DNA of 64,000 nucleotides from Ureibacillus thermosphaericus (GTDB taxonomy: Bacteria; Bacillota; Bacilli; Bacillales_A; Planococcaceae), in NCBI RefSeq assembly GCF_012396605.1, contig NZ_JAAXPW010000016.1, positions 1-64,000 of the forward strand. The letters are read 5' to 3'. The notes beneath the pieces were generated by a model. That model saw only the letters and a list, made by a program, of their open reading frames with translations. It was not told where the DNA came from and searched no databases. Both the position numbers and the translations under genes were made by a program. Below are positions 52,254 through 62,280 of this stretch, one piece after another. Positions within the stretch are counted from its first letter, which is position 1. Each line of letters begins with the position of its first letter.

Positions 52254-52565
52254 GAACTTAACACCTCTCACGAACTATTTCATAACCTCTATTCTAACAT
52301 AAAGAAAGCGCTATCTAAACGCTAATTATGAAAAAGTTATGAAATAAGATTTTTTACTTTAAAATAATTCTAATATAAGAATAACAAAATTTGATTCCTG
52401 TTTCAATATAATAACCTTTATACATAGTATTCAACAAATTCCGACAATTTACTCTTCTTGAACATATATAAAAGGTTGACCTATAGGATGCTAGGTCAAC
52501 CTTTATAAAATTGGAAGTTCTTACTGTTTCATAAGCTTCATAAACATTTTCAATTATGTATGGAA
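52254..52565. other. Intergenic gap between hemA and engB
   Basis: About 310 bp holding the engB terminator and the upstream region of hemA (weak TTTAGA / TAGAAT pair near 52290-52322). A 71-codon minus-strand frame beginning inside engB crosses the terminator and is discounted. Confidence 0.6.
52471..52504 (-). terminator. Terminator behind lonA-engB
   Basis: Perfect AAAGGTTGACCTA stem with a nine-base loop and TTTTATATAT on the minus strand. Confidence 0.9.
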
Positions 52566-53147
52566 TCACATGAACTTTTGTATTTCAGTCCATGTTTCTT
52601 CCACTCCTACTCCCGTTTCCGCAGAAAACAGGATGATTGGATCTCCTTTTTCCATTTCTAATGTTTCTCTTACCACTTTTTTATGTTTATCCCACTTGCC
52701 TCTTGGAATTTTATCTGCTTTCGTTGCAACTACAATCGCAGGAATATTGTAATGTTTTAAGAAATCATACATCATTTGATCGTCTGCAGTTGGAGGATGG
52801 CGCAAATCAACAATTAAAATAACAGCTTGTAATACGCTTCGACCAGTAAGGTACTTTTCAATCATTTTCCCCCAAGCTTCCCGCTCTTTCTTAGACACTT
52901 TGGCGTAACCATAGCCTGGAACGTCCACAAAAAACAATTGATTTTCGATTTTATAAAAATTTAACGTTTGTGTTTTACCAGGCTTTGATGACGTACGAGC
53001 AAGGGATTTTCGATTAATCATCTTATTGATGAATGAAGATTTTCCAACATTCGAACGGCCCGCCAAAGCAAATTCAGGTAGACCGTCGTCTGGATATTGT
53101 TCCGGTTTGACAGCACTAATTACCATTTCCGCATGACTAACTTTCAT
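52566..53147 (-). CDS. engB: GTP-binding protein EngB (YsxC), ribosome assembly
   Basis: Essential TrmE-Era-EngA-EngB-Septin-family GTPase used in 50S assembly, 193 aa. G1 GRSNVGKSS (30-38), G3 DVPGYGYAK (about 74-82) and G4 ATKADK (about 140-145) are present. Its ribosome binding site (GGAGG) lies within the last codons of lonA, and its ATG immediately follows the lonA stop, so the two are tightly coupled. Confidence 0.96.
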   Translation of the reverse strand: MKVSHAEMVISAVKPEQYPDDGLPEFALAGRSNVGKSSFINKMINRKSLARTSSKPGKTQTLNFYKIENQLFFVDVPGYGYAKVSKKEREAWGKMIEKYLTGRSVLQAVILIVDLRHPPTADDQMMYDFLKHYNIPAIVVATKADKIPRGKWDKHKKVVRETLEMEKGDPIILFSAETGVGVEETWTEIQKFM

Positions 53148-55466
53148 TTAAAAACCTCCAACAAGGGCGATATTCAACACTTCTTCTGCCGATCTAACCG
53201 GTTTAAATACTAATTCTTCTCGAACTGCTTCAGGAATATCGTCAATATCTCGCTCGTTGTCTTGAGGAATGATGATAATTTTTAATCCTGCACGATGAGC
53301 TCCTAACGATTTTTCTTTCAGTCCTCCGATTGGAAGCACTCGCCCTCGCAATGTAATTTCTCCAGTCATTCCGACTTCTTTTTTGATAGGTTTATTGGAA
53401 ATGGCTGATACAAGTGCTGTTGCAATAGTAATTCCCGCTGACGGACCGTCTTTTGGTACTGCTCCTTCAGGTACGTGTATATGAATATCATGTTGTTCAA
53501 AATAATCTGCATCCAAATTGAGGCGTTTGGATAAAGAACGAACGTAAGAAAGAGCAGTTTGAGCAGATTCCTTCATCACATCTCCAAGCTTACCTGTTAA
53601 AATCAGTTTTCCTTTACCAGGTGTTAAAGATACTTCAATTTGAAGTGTATCACCACCAACGGATGTGTAAGCCAATCCTGTCGCTACACCAACTTGGTTT
53701 TCCGTTTCCGCTTGACCGTAATGGAATCGATGTTTACCAAGCATTTCAATCAATGTTTTCGAATTGACAGTAACCCGTTTTCTTTCGCCAGAAACAATGA
53801 CTTTTGCCACTTTTCGGCAAACTGCAGCAATCTGACGTTGAAGACCACGAACGCCAGCTTCTCTCGTATAGTATCGAATTAAATCAACAATCGCTTCATC
53901 TTTAAAGATAAGTTGTGATTTTTTCAAACCGTTTTCATCAAGTTGTTTAGGAATAAGATGATTCTTAGCGATTTTGATTTTTTCAATCTCTGTATAACCA
54001 GCAATCGATATTACTTCCATACGATCTAATAGTGGTCCTGGAATTGTGCTTAAATCATTCGCTGTAGCAATAAACATTACTTGCGATAAATCATAAGGTT
54101 CTTCGATGTAATGATCGCTAAAAGTATGATTTTGCTCAGGATCCAATACTTCAAGCATTGCTGCTGAAGGATCACCTTTGAAATCATTGGACATTTTATC
54201 AATTTCATCCAATAAAAACACAGGGTTAATTGTACCAGCTTTTTTCATTCCTTGTATGATACGACCAGGCATCGCTCCAACGTAAGTGCGTCTATGTCCG
54301 CGAATCTCAGATTCATCACGTACACCACCAAGAGAAATGCGAACAAATTTACGATTTAAACTCTCCGCTATCGATCTTGCTAGAGAGGTTTTCCCTACCC
54401 CAGGTGGTCCCACTAAACATAAAATTGGTCCACGAATGGAATTTTTTAATTGGCGTACAGATAAATACTCTAAAATGCGCTCTTTTACTTTCTCCAGTCC
54501 ATCATGATCGCGATTTAGAATTTCTTCTGCCAAATTAACATCAAGTCGATCTTCCGTTTTTTCTTTCCACGGAATTGTGACTAACCATTCAATATAGTTT
54601 CGAATGACGCCGCTTTCTGCGCTGGCAGCCGGTAATTTTTCATAGCGTTCAAGCTCTTTTAGTGCCACTTTTTGTGTGGATTCAGGCATTCCGGATTCTT
54701 CAACACGTTTTCGAAGATCAGCAACTTCTCCTGTTTTTCCTTCTCGATCTCCAAGCTCGGCTTGAATCGCTTTCATTTGTTCGCGTAAATAATATTCTTT
54801 TTGAGTACGTTCCATCGCTTGCTTTACTTTTGTATTGATTTTCTTCTCTAAATTTAATACTTCTTGTTCATCATGCAAGCGAATCATTAAGTGGTCTAAT
54901 CTTTTCTTAATATTGAAAATGCTTAATACTTCTTGTTTCTCAGAAATTTTAAATGGTAAGTGGGAAGCGATAATATCTGCTAGTCTTCCTGGTTCCTCGA
55001 TGTCTAAAACAGATTCAATTGTTTCAGCAGTAATTTTATTTGAAGATTTCGCATACTTTTCAAAATAATTAACTACTGTGCGCATTAACGCTTCCATTTC
55101 CACGTCTTTTTCTTTCGAATCTTCATGCAATTCAATATCTACAGTTGTAAAATCATCGTTTTCTTGGTAATGAACAATTTTCCCACGACAAATGCCTTCC
55201 ACTAAAATGCGCAACGTGCCGTTCGGTAATTTCAACATTTGTTTTACAGAGACATAAGTCCCAATCATATACAAATCTTCTTTTTCAGGTTTTTCTACCC
55301 GCAAATCCTTTTGCGTCGTTAGGAAGATTTTATTATCATTCATCATGGCATGTTCTAATGCAGCGACCGAACGTTTCCTACCAACATCGATATGTAATAC
55401 CATTGAAGGAAATACGAGCAGTCCACGCAAAGGAAGTAGTGGTACATTTTTCTTTAATTCAGTCAT
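53148..55466 (-). CDS. lonA: ATP-dependent protease La (LonA)
   Basis: Serine-lysine AAA+ protease of 772 aa degrading damaged and regulatory proteins. The N-terminal substrate-binding domain (about 1-305) is followed by Walker [12 protein letters not shown] (about 355-365), Walker [11 protein letters not shown] and the protease domain. The catalytic Ser is in [12 protein letters not shown] and the Lys in [13 protein letters not shown]. Upstream I see no CtsR-type heptad repeats. GGAGG is twelve bases before the ATG, a long spacing. In B. subtilis lonB sits between clpX and lonA; it is absent here. Confidence 0.96.
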   Translation of the reverse strand: MTELKKNVPLLPLRGLLVFPSMVLHIDVGRKRSVAALEHAMMNDNKIFLTTQKDLRVEKPEKEDLYMIGTYVSVKQMLKLPNGTLRILVEGICRGKIVHYQENDDFTTVDIELHEDSKEKDVEMEALMRTVVNYFEKYAKSSNKITAETIESVLDIEEPGRLADIIASHLPFKISEKQEVLSIFNIKKRLDHLMIRLHDEQEVLNLEKKINTKVKQAMERTQKEYYLREQMKAIQAELGDREGKTGEVADLRKRVEESGMPESTQKVALKELERYEKLPAASAESGVIRNYIEWLVTIPWKEKTEDRLDVNLAEEILNRDHDGLEKVKERILEYLSVRQLKNSIRGPILCLVGPPGVGKTSLARSIAESLNRKFVRISLGGVRDESEIRGHRRTYVGAMPGRIIQGMKKAGTINPVFLLDEIDKMSNDFKGDPSAAMLEVLDPEQNHTFSDHYIEEPYDLSQVMFIATANDLSTIPGPLLDRMEVISIAGYTEIEKIKIAKNHLIPKQLDENGLKKSQLIFKDEAIVDLIRYYTREAGVRGLQRQIAAVCRKVAKVIVSGERKRVTVNSKTLIEMLGKHRFHYGQAETENQVGVATGLAYTSVGGDTLQIEVSLTPGKGKLILTGKLGDVMKESAQTALSYVRSLSKRLNLDADYFEQHDIHIHVPEGAVPKDGPSAGITIATALVSAISNKPIKKEVGMTGEITLRGRVLPIGGLKEKSLGAHRAGLKIIIIPQDNERDIDDIPEAVREELVFKPVRSAEEVLNIALVGGF

Positions 55467-55803
55467 GCGGGTTATTCACCTCCATTTGATACTAAAGAAT
55501 GCACCCGCTTCTAGGCAAATTTAGTATGTGAAAAATTAAAAACATTTCACTTGGTTTTACATAGCAATTTCGATAAATTTAATCTTTCATAACAGCATTT
55601 ACTATTCTCTGTTACATCAATTATTATTCCCGGTAAAATGTTATTTTGAACAATTTGACGCTCAATAAAATGATTTGCAAGTATTTGTAAAAATATGTAA
55701 TTTTGATATTTGTTACAAAGAGCTGACTAACGAGATATGCATAAGCAAATTCGCAGTCAGCTCTTTATTTTAATGGTCATTATTACTGTTACTTGTAACT
55801 ACT
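55467..55803. other. Intergenic gap between clpX and lonA
   Basis: About 335 bp containing the clpX terminator (55717-55766) and the AT-rich upstream region of lonA. No ORF, and no remnant of lonB recognised. Confidence 0.6.
55717..55766 (-). terminator. Terminator behind clpX
   Basis: AAAGAGCTGACT and AGTCAGCTCTTT arms around a 26-base loop, ending in TTT on the minus strand. Confidence 0.75.
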
Positions 55804-57078
55804 TTATGCGGAAGTTTTTTTATTGTCCTTCAAATCTTTTAATTCTGTACCGTCTTTTAAAATTAATTTTGGTTGCGCTTTGTCCGTAATCGTTTCTTTT
55901 GTAATAATACATTTCACGATATCATCGCGTGATGGCAATTCATACATCATATCAAGCATCGTATTTTCAATGATGGAACGAAGCCCACGGGCACCTGTTT
56001 TTCTTTCAATCGCTTCCTTCGCAATCGCTCGAAGTGCTTCCTCTTCAAATTCTAATTCCACATTATCTAATTCGAGCATTTTTTGATATTGTTTCACTAA
56101 TGCATTTTTTGGCTCTGTCAAAATTCTAACGAGCGCTTCTTCATTTAACTGTTCAAGTGAAGCAATGACTGGTAAGCGACCAATAAATTCTGGAATTAAA
56201 CCAAATTTCAATAAGTCTTCTGGAATTAATTGAGAAAGTAAAGATTCGCTTTCCACATTTTTATTTTTCATATCGGAACCAAAGCCAATCACTTTTTGTC
56301 CTAATCGACGTTTAATAATGCTTTCAATTCCATCGAAAGCACCGCCAACGATAAATAAGATATTTGTTGTATCAATCTGTAAAAACTCTTGATGTGGATG
56401 TTTACGACCACCTTGAGGAGGAACGCTAGCTACCGTACCTTCTAAAATTTTTAATAATGCCTGTTGCACACCTTCTCCAGATACGTCTCGTGTGATGGAA
56501 GGGTTCTCTGATTTTCGTGCAATTTTATCGATTTCATCTATATAAATAATCCCTTTTTCTGCTCGCTCAATGTCATAGTCAGCAGCTTGGATTAGTTTTA
56601 ACAGGATGTTTTCTACGTCTTCACCAACATAACCAGCCTCGGTTAATGAAGTGGCATCGGCAATCGCAAATGGCACATTTAAAATTCTTGCTAAAGTTTG
56701 AGCAAGTAAAGTTTTCCCACTACCAGTTGGTCCAATTAAAATAATATTGGATTTAGATAGTTCCACATCATCTAATTTACTATTTGAATTGATTCGCTTG
56801 TAGTGGTTATATACTGCAACAGCAAGAGCTTTTTTAGCTCGCTCTTGTCCAATAACGTATTCATCTAAGATGCTTAAAATTTCCTTTGGCTTTGGAACAT
56901 CTTGAAAATCGATTTCCTCTTCTGTACCTAATTCCTCAACAACGATTTCGGAACATAGCTCGATACATTCATCACAAATATAAACACCAGGCCCAGCTAC
57001 TAATTTTCGCACTTGTTCTTGTGGCTTACCACAGAAAGAACACTTTAAATTGCCTTTTTCATCATTAAATTTAAACAA
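55804..57078 (-). CDS. clpX: ClpXP protease ATP-binding subunit ClpX
   Basis: AAA+ unfoldase that feeds substrates to ClpP, 424 aa. The N-terminal zinc-binding domain has Cys13, Cys16, Cys35 and Cys38 (CSFC...CDEC). Walker [15 protein letters not shown] lies near 114-127, Walker [12 protein letters not shown] near 175 and the ClpP-contacting IGF loop in KVIGFGSD near 262. The start is a TTG (MFKFND) behind GGGGTG. It sits between tig and lonA as in Bacillales. Confidence 0.97.
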   Translation of the reverse strand: MFKFNDEKGNLKCSFCGKPQEQVRKLVAGPGVYICDECIELCSEIVVEELGTEEEIDFQDVPKPKEILSILDEYVIGQERAKKALAVAVYNHYKRINSNSKLDDVELSKSNIILIGPTGSGKTLLAQTLARILNVPFAIADATSLTEAGYVGEDVENILLKLIQAADYDIERAEKGIIYIDEIDKIARKSENPSITRDVSGEGVQQALLKILEGTVASVPPQGGRKHPHQEFLQIDTTNILFIVGGAFDGIESIIKRRLGQKVIGFGSDMKNKNVESESLLSQLIPEDLLKFGLIPEFIGRLPVIASLEQLNEEALVRILTEPKNALVKQYQKMLELDNVELEFEEEALRAIAKEAIERKTGARGLRSIIENTMLDMMYELPSRDDIVKCIITKETITDKAQPKLILKDGTELKDLKDNKKTSA

Positions 57079-57207
57079 TTTGCTTCACCCCTATTCAAGC
57101 AACAATCTTACAGGATATTGAGCACATTAGCAAATAAGAAGTTTCCAAAGCTAATGGAATATTTTGTATAGCTTATGTATGTAAAAATTATTTAGTCATT
57201 GGTATAA

Positions 57208-57240
57208 AACAAGGCACGGTGGTATATGCCGTACCTTGTT
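57208..57240 (-). terminator. Terminator behind tig
   Basis: AACAAGGTACGG paired with CCGTGCCTTGTT around a nine-base loop and followed by TTTAT on the minus strand. Confidence 0.88.
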
Positions 57241-57288
57241 ATTGGAACTATTCAATTAATTACAATCCTTCTATGAGGAAAGAATAAA

Positions 57289-58581
57289 TTATTCAGTAAT
57301 TTTCGCATTCTCAACTAAGAATTCTACAGTTTTTTGATTGCGAATATCATTTTCTAACATTTCAGTAGTTCCGCCTAAAGCAGTAATAATTTTTTCTTTA
57401 TCCATTTTGAATTGGTCAGCCATTTTTTCAAGCTCTTTGTCGATATCTTCTTGTGTCACTTCGATGTTTTCTGCTTTAGCGATTGCTTCTAGTGTTAATG
57501 AAATGCGCACGCGAGTTTCAGCATCTTCTCTGAATTGTTCATGCAAGTCTTCCTCTGTTTGACCAGAGAATTGATAATAAAGGTCTAAAGATATTCCTTG
57601 CATTTGTAGGCGTTGAGCAAATTCATCAATCATACGGTGAATCTCGTTGTGGATCATTGCTTCTGGAATTTCCATTTCAGCATTCTCAGCTGCTTTTTCC
57701 ACTAATTCATCGCGAAGTGTGCTTTCTGCTTCATTTTTCTTTTGTTCAGCTAATTGTTCTTTTATTTTGTTGCGCAATTCTTCAACTGATTCAACTTCTG
57801 GATCTGCTTCTTTTGCAAATTCATCGTTTAATTCTGGCAATACTTTTGTTTTTACTTCTTTTACAGTCACTTTGAAAGTAGCATCTTTTCCAGCAAGTTC
57901 TTCAGCGTGATATTCTTCTGGGAATGTCACTTGAACATCTTTAGATTCACCAGCTTTTAAACCAACTAATTGTTCTTCAAATCCTGGGATAAATTGGCCA
58001 GAACCGATTTCTAATGGATAGTCTTCTCCTTTACCACCTTCGAATGCTTCATCGCCAATGAACCCTTCAAAATCGATAACAGCAATGTCACCTTCAACGA
58101 TTGCTTTATCTTCTTGAATTTCGTACTCAGCTTTTCTATTTAATAAATTTTGAATTTGCTCTTCTACTTCTTCATCTGTTACTTCTGTGCTAAGTTTTTT
58201 CACTTCTAATCCTTTATATTCGCCAAGCTTTGGTTCAGGCTTCACAGTAACTTTTGCAGTAAATGTAAAATCTTTATCTTTTTCAAAACTATCAAGATCG
58301 CCAATTTCAGGATAATCTACTGGGAAGATACCTGTTTCATCAACAGCTTTTGAATATGCTTCTGGTACAATTATTTCTAAAGCATCTTGATATAATGCTT
58401 CTACACCAAAACGTTTTTCAAAAATTTGACGTGGTACTTTTCCTTTACGGAACCCTGGCACTGTAATTTGGTTTACAACTTTTTTGAACGCTTGATCCAA
58501 TGCTTTATTTACTTCCTCAGCAGGAACTTCAATTGTTAATACTCCAGTATTCCCATCTTTTTTTTCCCATTTTGCTGACAT
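57289..58581 (-). CDS. tig: Trigger factor
   Basis: Ribosome-bound chaperone and peptidyl-prolyl isomerase, 430 aa. The ribosome-docking signature [17 protein letters not shown] lies at about residues 43-59, the FKBP-type PPIase domain at about 155-245 ([22 protein letters not shown]), and the helical C-terminal arm beyond. GGAGGT precedes the ATG. It stands alone between terminators, with its own promoter upstream. Confidence 0.97.
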   Translation of the reverse strand: MSAKWEKKDGNTGVLTIEVPAEEVNKALDQAFKKVVNQITVPGFRKGKVPRQIFEKRFGVEALYQDALEIIVPEAYSKAVDETGIFPVDYPEIGDLDSFEKDKDFTFTAKVTVKPEPKLGEYKGLEVKKLSTEVTDEEVEEQIQNLLNRKAEYEIQEDKAIVEGDIAVIDFEGFIGDEAFEGGKGEDYPLEIGSGQFIPGFEEQLVGLKAGESKDVQVTFPEEYHAEELAGKDATFKVTVKEVKTKVLPELNDEFAKEADPEVESVEELRNKIKEQLAEQKKNEAESTLRDELVEKAAENAEMEIPEAMIHNEIHRMIDEFAQRLQMQGISLDLYYQFSGQTEEDLHEQFREDAETRVRISLTLEAIAKAENIEVTQEDIDKELEKMADQFKMDKEKIITALGGTTEMLENDIRNQKTVEFLVENAKITE

Positions 58582-58649
58582 ATATAAATACCTCCAAAAA
58601 TAAATTACAAATTTTAAGCATTTGTTTATACGATTTTGACAACCATTTT

Positions 58650-58677
58650 AGTATATCATAAGTAGCTCTAGTTTCAA
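58650..58677 (-). promoter_or_regulatory. Probable promoter of tig
   Basis: TTGAAA (58672-58677) and TATACT (58650-58655) with a 16-bp spacer on the minus strand, about 70 bp before the tig start. Confidence 0.5.
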
Positions 58678-58689
58678 CATTTTTCATGC

Positions 58690-59682
58690 TTATTGTAGTT
58701 CTGATAGCTTTTCCAATTCTTGAATGAACTGATAGATTTCTTGATTCAATTCACTATCTTGTCCAAACATCTGATATACAAAATCGATATAACATTCTGC
58801 TACTTCATTTGATTGAAAATCCAACCACTCAAAAGGATACGTTACAATTGCATGTTTTGCAATTAAATATTCAACCATTTCTAAAACGGATGGTTCTTGT
58901 TGCAGTTTTTCACTAACTATATTTGAAATCATTTTATATTGTGATAACTCTGTTGGCAACCCAATTTTTGATGGGTTTACCACAATCATCCGGTCAAATT
59001 TACGTATCTTTAATTCAATATCAATATTTTGCTCATTCATTAATATAAGAATAAGACTTTTAACAAAAGGATGAGTACGATGACTTTCAACAATATTTTT
59101 TAAGTGAGCGATGATCGGCCTAATATTAGCAAGAGATAACTCATGCAACTTATTCACCTGCTCAGCATGAGCTAAAGATAAAAAAGAATCTAATTCATAG
59201 AGTTCAGGTTCTAGCTGTTTGACAATCATCGTAAAATCATCTTGCTTATCCATTTTTTCAATAATATTCGCATTTAATTCTTTCAACCTATTAAATTGGT
59301 CGATTTTATCAGGTGGAATCGCTTCTTCTTCCAATAGTGAAGTAATAATTTTTTCTACTTTTTTATATTCTTTTAATTGCATACAAACGGTTAAATATAA
59401 TTCCATTACTTCAAAATACATCGTTGGTCCGATATTAAGTAACTTTTCACATACTTCTTTAGCTTTTAGATAAGATTTTGCTTCATATAATGAATAAGCA
59501 TATAGAATCAATACATACTCATCGCCATCAGTATATTTCAAAGCTTCCTCAAAATATTGATTCGCAGTTTCAAATTGATTTTTTTTAATATATTTTTGTG
59601 CTTCGGAAATGAGACGTTCTACTGTTCCTGGAAATACGACAACATTTTCATAAGCCGTATATGAAGATTTTTTATTTTTCAC
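58690..59682 (-). CDS. TPR-repeat protein (YsoA-like)
   Basis: Helical repeat protein of 330 aa. The N-terminal third shows tetratricopeptide-like repeats (EAQKYIKKNQFETANQYFEEALKYTDGDEYVLILYAYSLYEAKSYLKAKEVCEKLL, about residues 25-85), with degenerate helices after that. B. subtilis ysoA, a TPR protein of unknown role, is likewise beside tig. I propose the GTG at 59682 (MKNKKSSYTAYENVV), six bases behind GGAGTG; the ORF open to 59703 contains that site. Its partners are unknown. Confidence 0.8.
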   Translation of the reverse strand: MKNKKSSYTAYENVVVFPGTVERLISEAQKYIKKNQFETANQYFEEALKYTDGDEYVLILYAYSLYEAKSYLKAKEVCEKLLNIGPTMYFEVMELYLTVCMQLKEYKKVEKIITSLLEEEAIPPDKIDQFNRLKELNANIIEKMDKQDDFTMIVKQLEPELYELDSFLSLAHAEQVNKLHELSLANIRPIIAHLKNIVESHRTHPFVKSLILILMNEQNIDIELKIRKFDRMIVVNPSKIGLPTELSQYKMISNIVSEKLQQEPSVLEMVEYLIAKHAIVTYPFEWLDFQSNEVAECYIDFVYQMFGQDSELNQEIYQFIQELEKLSELQ

Positions 59683-59981
59683 TTTTTTCACTCCATGATG
59701 CAATACAAAATAATCCGTATCTTACTACTTACTTGCTTTTTACTAATATCATTCCCTTTATTGTAAGTTATAACAATTCAATCTTATTATAGAAAAAAAT
59801 ATAACGGCCATCACTATAAATACGTTTTTTTTGGAAATTCCCTATAAATATTATTCATTTCCAACTCAATTGTGATTATTGTAGCAGTATTTTTAGAATC
59901 TAATGCACAATCTGCTTTGTATAGATTTTTCCCATTTATTCATACTAAATACGGAAAATCAATTGAAGGAGTTGCATTATA

Positions 59982-60488
59982 GTGGGTATTTTAGGGAAAA
60001 ATCCAAAAGATGAACCATTACACTATGGCGAAATATTTGCTATTTGGACAAATGTTTTAGGAAATAATGGTATGATTGCATACTATCAAACATTGTACAA
60101 TCATACTGGAGATGAAGATTTAGCAAAAATAATTGAAGAAGCAATTCAAGGAATGCAGGAAGAAAATAGGCAGTTAACAAATCTACTGAAAGTAAACGGT
60201 GTCAGTCTTCCACCAGCACCACCGGAACGAGCAAACGCAAACATTGAAGATATCCCTGTTGGAGCCAAATTTAATGATCCGGAAATTGCAGCAAAAATTT
60301 CTGCTGATTTAGCAGCTGGGTTAGTCGCTTGCAGCCAAGCAATTGGGGTAAGTATTAGAGAAGACATCGCCATTATGTACGGACAATTCCATGCTGCGAA
60401 AGCTCAATTGGGAGCTAAACTACTTCGTTTAAATAAAGAAAAAGGTTGGCTTGTATACCCTCCCCTACATTTTAGTCCACGCGAATAA
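59982..60488 (+). CDS. DUF3231 family protein
   Basis: 168-aa helical protein of the DUF3231 family, which in spore formers often comes as one or two four-helix-bundle units related to coat-protein (CotF-like/ferritin-like) folds. Here there is one unit: LHYGEIFAIWTNVLGNNGMIAYYQTLYNHTGDEDL followed by a Pro-rich turn (LPPAPPERANANIEDIPVGAKFNDPEIAA) and two further helices. The start is GTG with AAGGAG ten bases upstream. It is monocistronic, in a region outside the core synteny. Function is not established. Confidence 0.78.
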   Translation: MGILGKNPKDEPLHYGEIFAIWTNVLGNNGMIAYYQTLYNHTGDEDLAKIIEEAIQGMQEENRQLTNLLKVNGVSLPPAPPERANANIEDIPVGAKFNDPEIAAKISADLAAGLVACSQAIGVSIREDIAIMYGQFHAAKAQLGAKLLRLNKEKGWLVYPPLHFSPRE

Positions 60489-60500
60489 TGATATAATAAT

Positions 60501-60532
60501 GAAGGGATGAAATGTTCACGTTTCATCCCTTC
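60501..60532. terminator. Bidirectional terminator between DUF3231 and the DnaA-domain gene
   Basis: Perfect GAAGGGATGAAA stem with an eight-base loop between two convergent gene ends. Confidence 0.85.
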
Positions 60533-60555
60533 ACCAATACGACTTTCAAAGGAAA

Positions 60556-60948
60556 TTATCGCACAATACGATCTCCCGCTTCTAAATAGACAACCTTCTT
60601 TTCCAACTCTCTTACCCTTTTTTGTAATCTATTAATCATGATATTTTGTTGGAGTATAAAGTTTTTAATTTCTTCATAAGGAGCCTTGGGATTGTAATTC
60701 ATTTTTCGATCATTAGCATCTTTGTTCACAATTTGTATTTGAACTTTCTCCCCTGTCATTTCTTCCACTGTAAGCGCTATAAATTTTTTATAGCGATTGT
60801 TTAACCAATCTTTACAAACTTGGTTTTCTGTTAGGATGTATAACACGTCCCCATTCCATTCTGCTTCCGTTCTTGCAAACCACATATCATAGCTTGCTTT
60901 AGGAATTTTCCAACGAATACGTTCCAACACTTCCGACCAAAATTCCAT
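60556..60948 (-). CDS. Stand-alone DnaA domain-I protein with C-terminal coiled coil
   Basis: The first 78 residues align by eye with domain I of Bacillus DnaA: an initial Trp, IPKASYDMWFARTEA, the GDVLYILTENQVCKDWLNNRYKKFI block and the end EMTGEKVQIQIV. There is no AAA+ domain and no DNA-binding domain IV. Instead residues 91-124 form a heptad-like helix (FILQQNIMINRLQKRVRELEKKVVYLE), suggesting a dimer or trimer. DnaA domain I mediates self-interaction and binding of DnaB, DnaD or SirA, so this could modulate DnaA; that is inference. I start at the ATG at 60948 (MEFWSEV), nine bases behind AAAGGG. It is a single gene. Confidence 0.8.
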   Translation of the reverse strand: MEFWSEVLERIRWKIPKASYDMWFARTEAEWNGDVLYILTENQVCKDWLNNRYKKFIALTVEEMTGEKVQIQIVNKDANDRKMNYNPKAPYEEIKNFILQQNIMINRLQKRVRELEKKVVYLEAGDRIVR

Positions 60949-61077
60949 CGAGTCCATCCCTTTCTGCGAATAAATTACGTATATCCACATTGTTACAATT
61001 TTTCGCAAAAATTAATCAGGACACCTATAATTTATAGAAATATTTTTACATGACATAAAGTTTGCAGAAAATAAAAC

Positions 61078-61111
61078 AGGGACGTCTAAAACGACTTTTC
61101 AGACGCCCCTT
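61078..61111 (-). repeat. Conserved-loop hairpin, copy 3, overlapping the MaoC stop codon
   Basis: Minus strand GGGGCGTCTGAAAAGTCGTT, then TTAGACGTCCC, the same core as at 2445-2479 and 18674-18714. Here the stop codon TAG of the MaoC gene lies inside the hairpin, so the element encodes the last residues (EGASEKSF). Confidence 0.75.
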
Positions 61112-61538
61112 CAGTATTGATAAGAAATTTGTATTCAGCAGCAATCACCGTTGCACCTGTCTGTTTTTTTATTTTTTGTTGAAACGTGACCACGCCAGTA
61201 CCATTACCTTTATCAGCTAAATCGGTTACCCTTAATTCTAAATGGATTGTATCCCCAATGAATGTCGGTTGTAAAAATCTCAGTTTTTCAATTCCGTAGA
61301 AAGCAACTACTGTCTTAGGACTCATATCTAATAAGCCTGTCCCTATGGATAATACAAGCATACCATGAGCAATCCGTTGTTTGAATCTCGTATTCTTTGC
61401 ATATTCCGAATCCATATGCAGCGGAAAAAAATCTCCGCTTACTCCTGCAAAATTGACAAGGTCGCTTTCCGTAATGGTCCGCCCGTGGGATGTCCATGTT
61501 TCGCCTATTTCAAACTGTTCGAATGGCTTGTTTAACAT
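61086..61538 (-). CDS. MaoC-like (R)-specific enoyl-CoA hydratase
   Basis: Hot-dog fold hydratase/dehydratase of 150 aa. The catalytic pair lies in SGDFFPLHMDSEYAKNTRFKQRIAHGMLVLS (Asp and His of the hydratase-2 motif, about residues 35-65). The start ATG has AAAGGAGAG upstream. Relatives supply (R)-3-hydroxyacyl-CoA or act on unusual fatty acids; the substrate cannot be told. There are no fatty-acid genes next to it. The C-terminal eight codons are provided by a repeated hairpin sequence found elsewhere behind other genes, so the native C terminus may have been altered. Confidence 0.85.
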   Translation of the reverse strand: MLNKPFEQFEIGETWTSHGRTITESDLVNFAGVSGDFFPLHMDSEYAKNTRFKQRIAHGMLVLSIGTGLLDMSPKTVVAFYGIEKLRFLQPTFIGDTIHLELRVTDLADKGNGTGVVTFQQKIKKQTGATVIAAEYKFLINTEGASEKSF

Positions 61539-61635
61539 TATTTCTCTCCTTTATGAAGAAGATAATCGTATAATATTAAAATTTATGCATGAACAATTTA
61601 AAACATGAACATTCAACAAATCGTTTTAACATGAA

Positions 61636-62052
61636 TTAACGGACTATTAATACATCACATTTTGAATAACGAACAATGCGTTCTGCCACAGAACCAAGCA
61701 ACCATTTTTCAATCTTATTTAATCCTGTAGCACCGCAAACCATTAAATCGACTTCAACATTAGTTAAAATCGTTTTTGCAGCCCCTTCTTCTACCAATAT
61801 TTCCACGTTGGCTACACCATCTTGTTCAGCATTCATTTTCATTTTGTTTAATTCTTCCCTAGCCTTTTCTTTCAATTCTTCGGCGTATTTTAAATCATAG
61901 GCTGCAACAGAGCCAAAGGATTTTGTATCTACTACATTTATAATTAGCAAAGTAGATTGAAAATTTTTTGCCATTTCAATTGCTTGTTTTAACGCTCTTT
62001 TTGATCCTTCTGAAAAATCTACTGCAACAGCTATTTTTTGATAAATTGCCAT
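61636..62052 (-). CDS. Universal stress protein, UspA family
   Basis: ATP-binding type universal stress protein of 138 aa. KIAVAVDFSEGSKRALKQAIEMAK starts the domain, and the nucleotide-binding signature GATGLNKIEKWLLGSVAERIVRYSKCDVLIV ends it, with the G-2x-G-9x-G-S pattern intact. I take the ATG at 62052 (MAIYQKIAV), eight bases behind AAAGGAG; the frame open to 62082 includes that site. Single gene, likely stress or stationary-phase related by family. Confidence 0.93.
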   Translation of the reverse strand: MAIYQKIAVAVDFSEGSKRALKQAIEMAKNFQSTLLIINVVDTKSFGSVAAYDLKYAEELKEKAREELNKMKMNAEQDGVANVEILVEEGAAKTILTNVEVDLMVCGATGLNKIEKWLLGSVAERIVRYSKCDVLIVR

Positions 62053-62280
62053 CCTTTTCACTCCTTTATGTAAATATAGCAAATAGTTGTAAAAAACTAT
62101 ATGAATATTTCATGTACTATTTCCTAAAGTAGTTGGATAATCAAAAAATACTATAATAAAAAGTAGAAAAATAACTAATGAAATCTTATGTAACTATTAA
62201 AAATACACCATCTCCCTAATATATAGGCTTAGGTGCACCGTGCTTAAGTATAATCATTTTTTCCTTTCGCGTTATAAAAA

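Noticed and set aside
52354-52569. 71-codon minus-strand frame between engB and hemA
   Set aside because: It starts within the engB end and reads through the engB terminator hairpin; no ribosome binding site.
55467-55620. CtsR or CIRCE operator upstream of lonA
   Set aside because: No GGTCAAA-type heptad repeats and no CIRCE inverted repeat could be found.
62222-62250. Hairpin near 62235 as a terminator
   Set aside because: The stem relies on several G-T pairs and there is no T-run on either strand.
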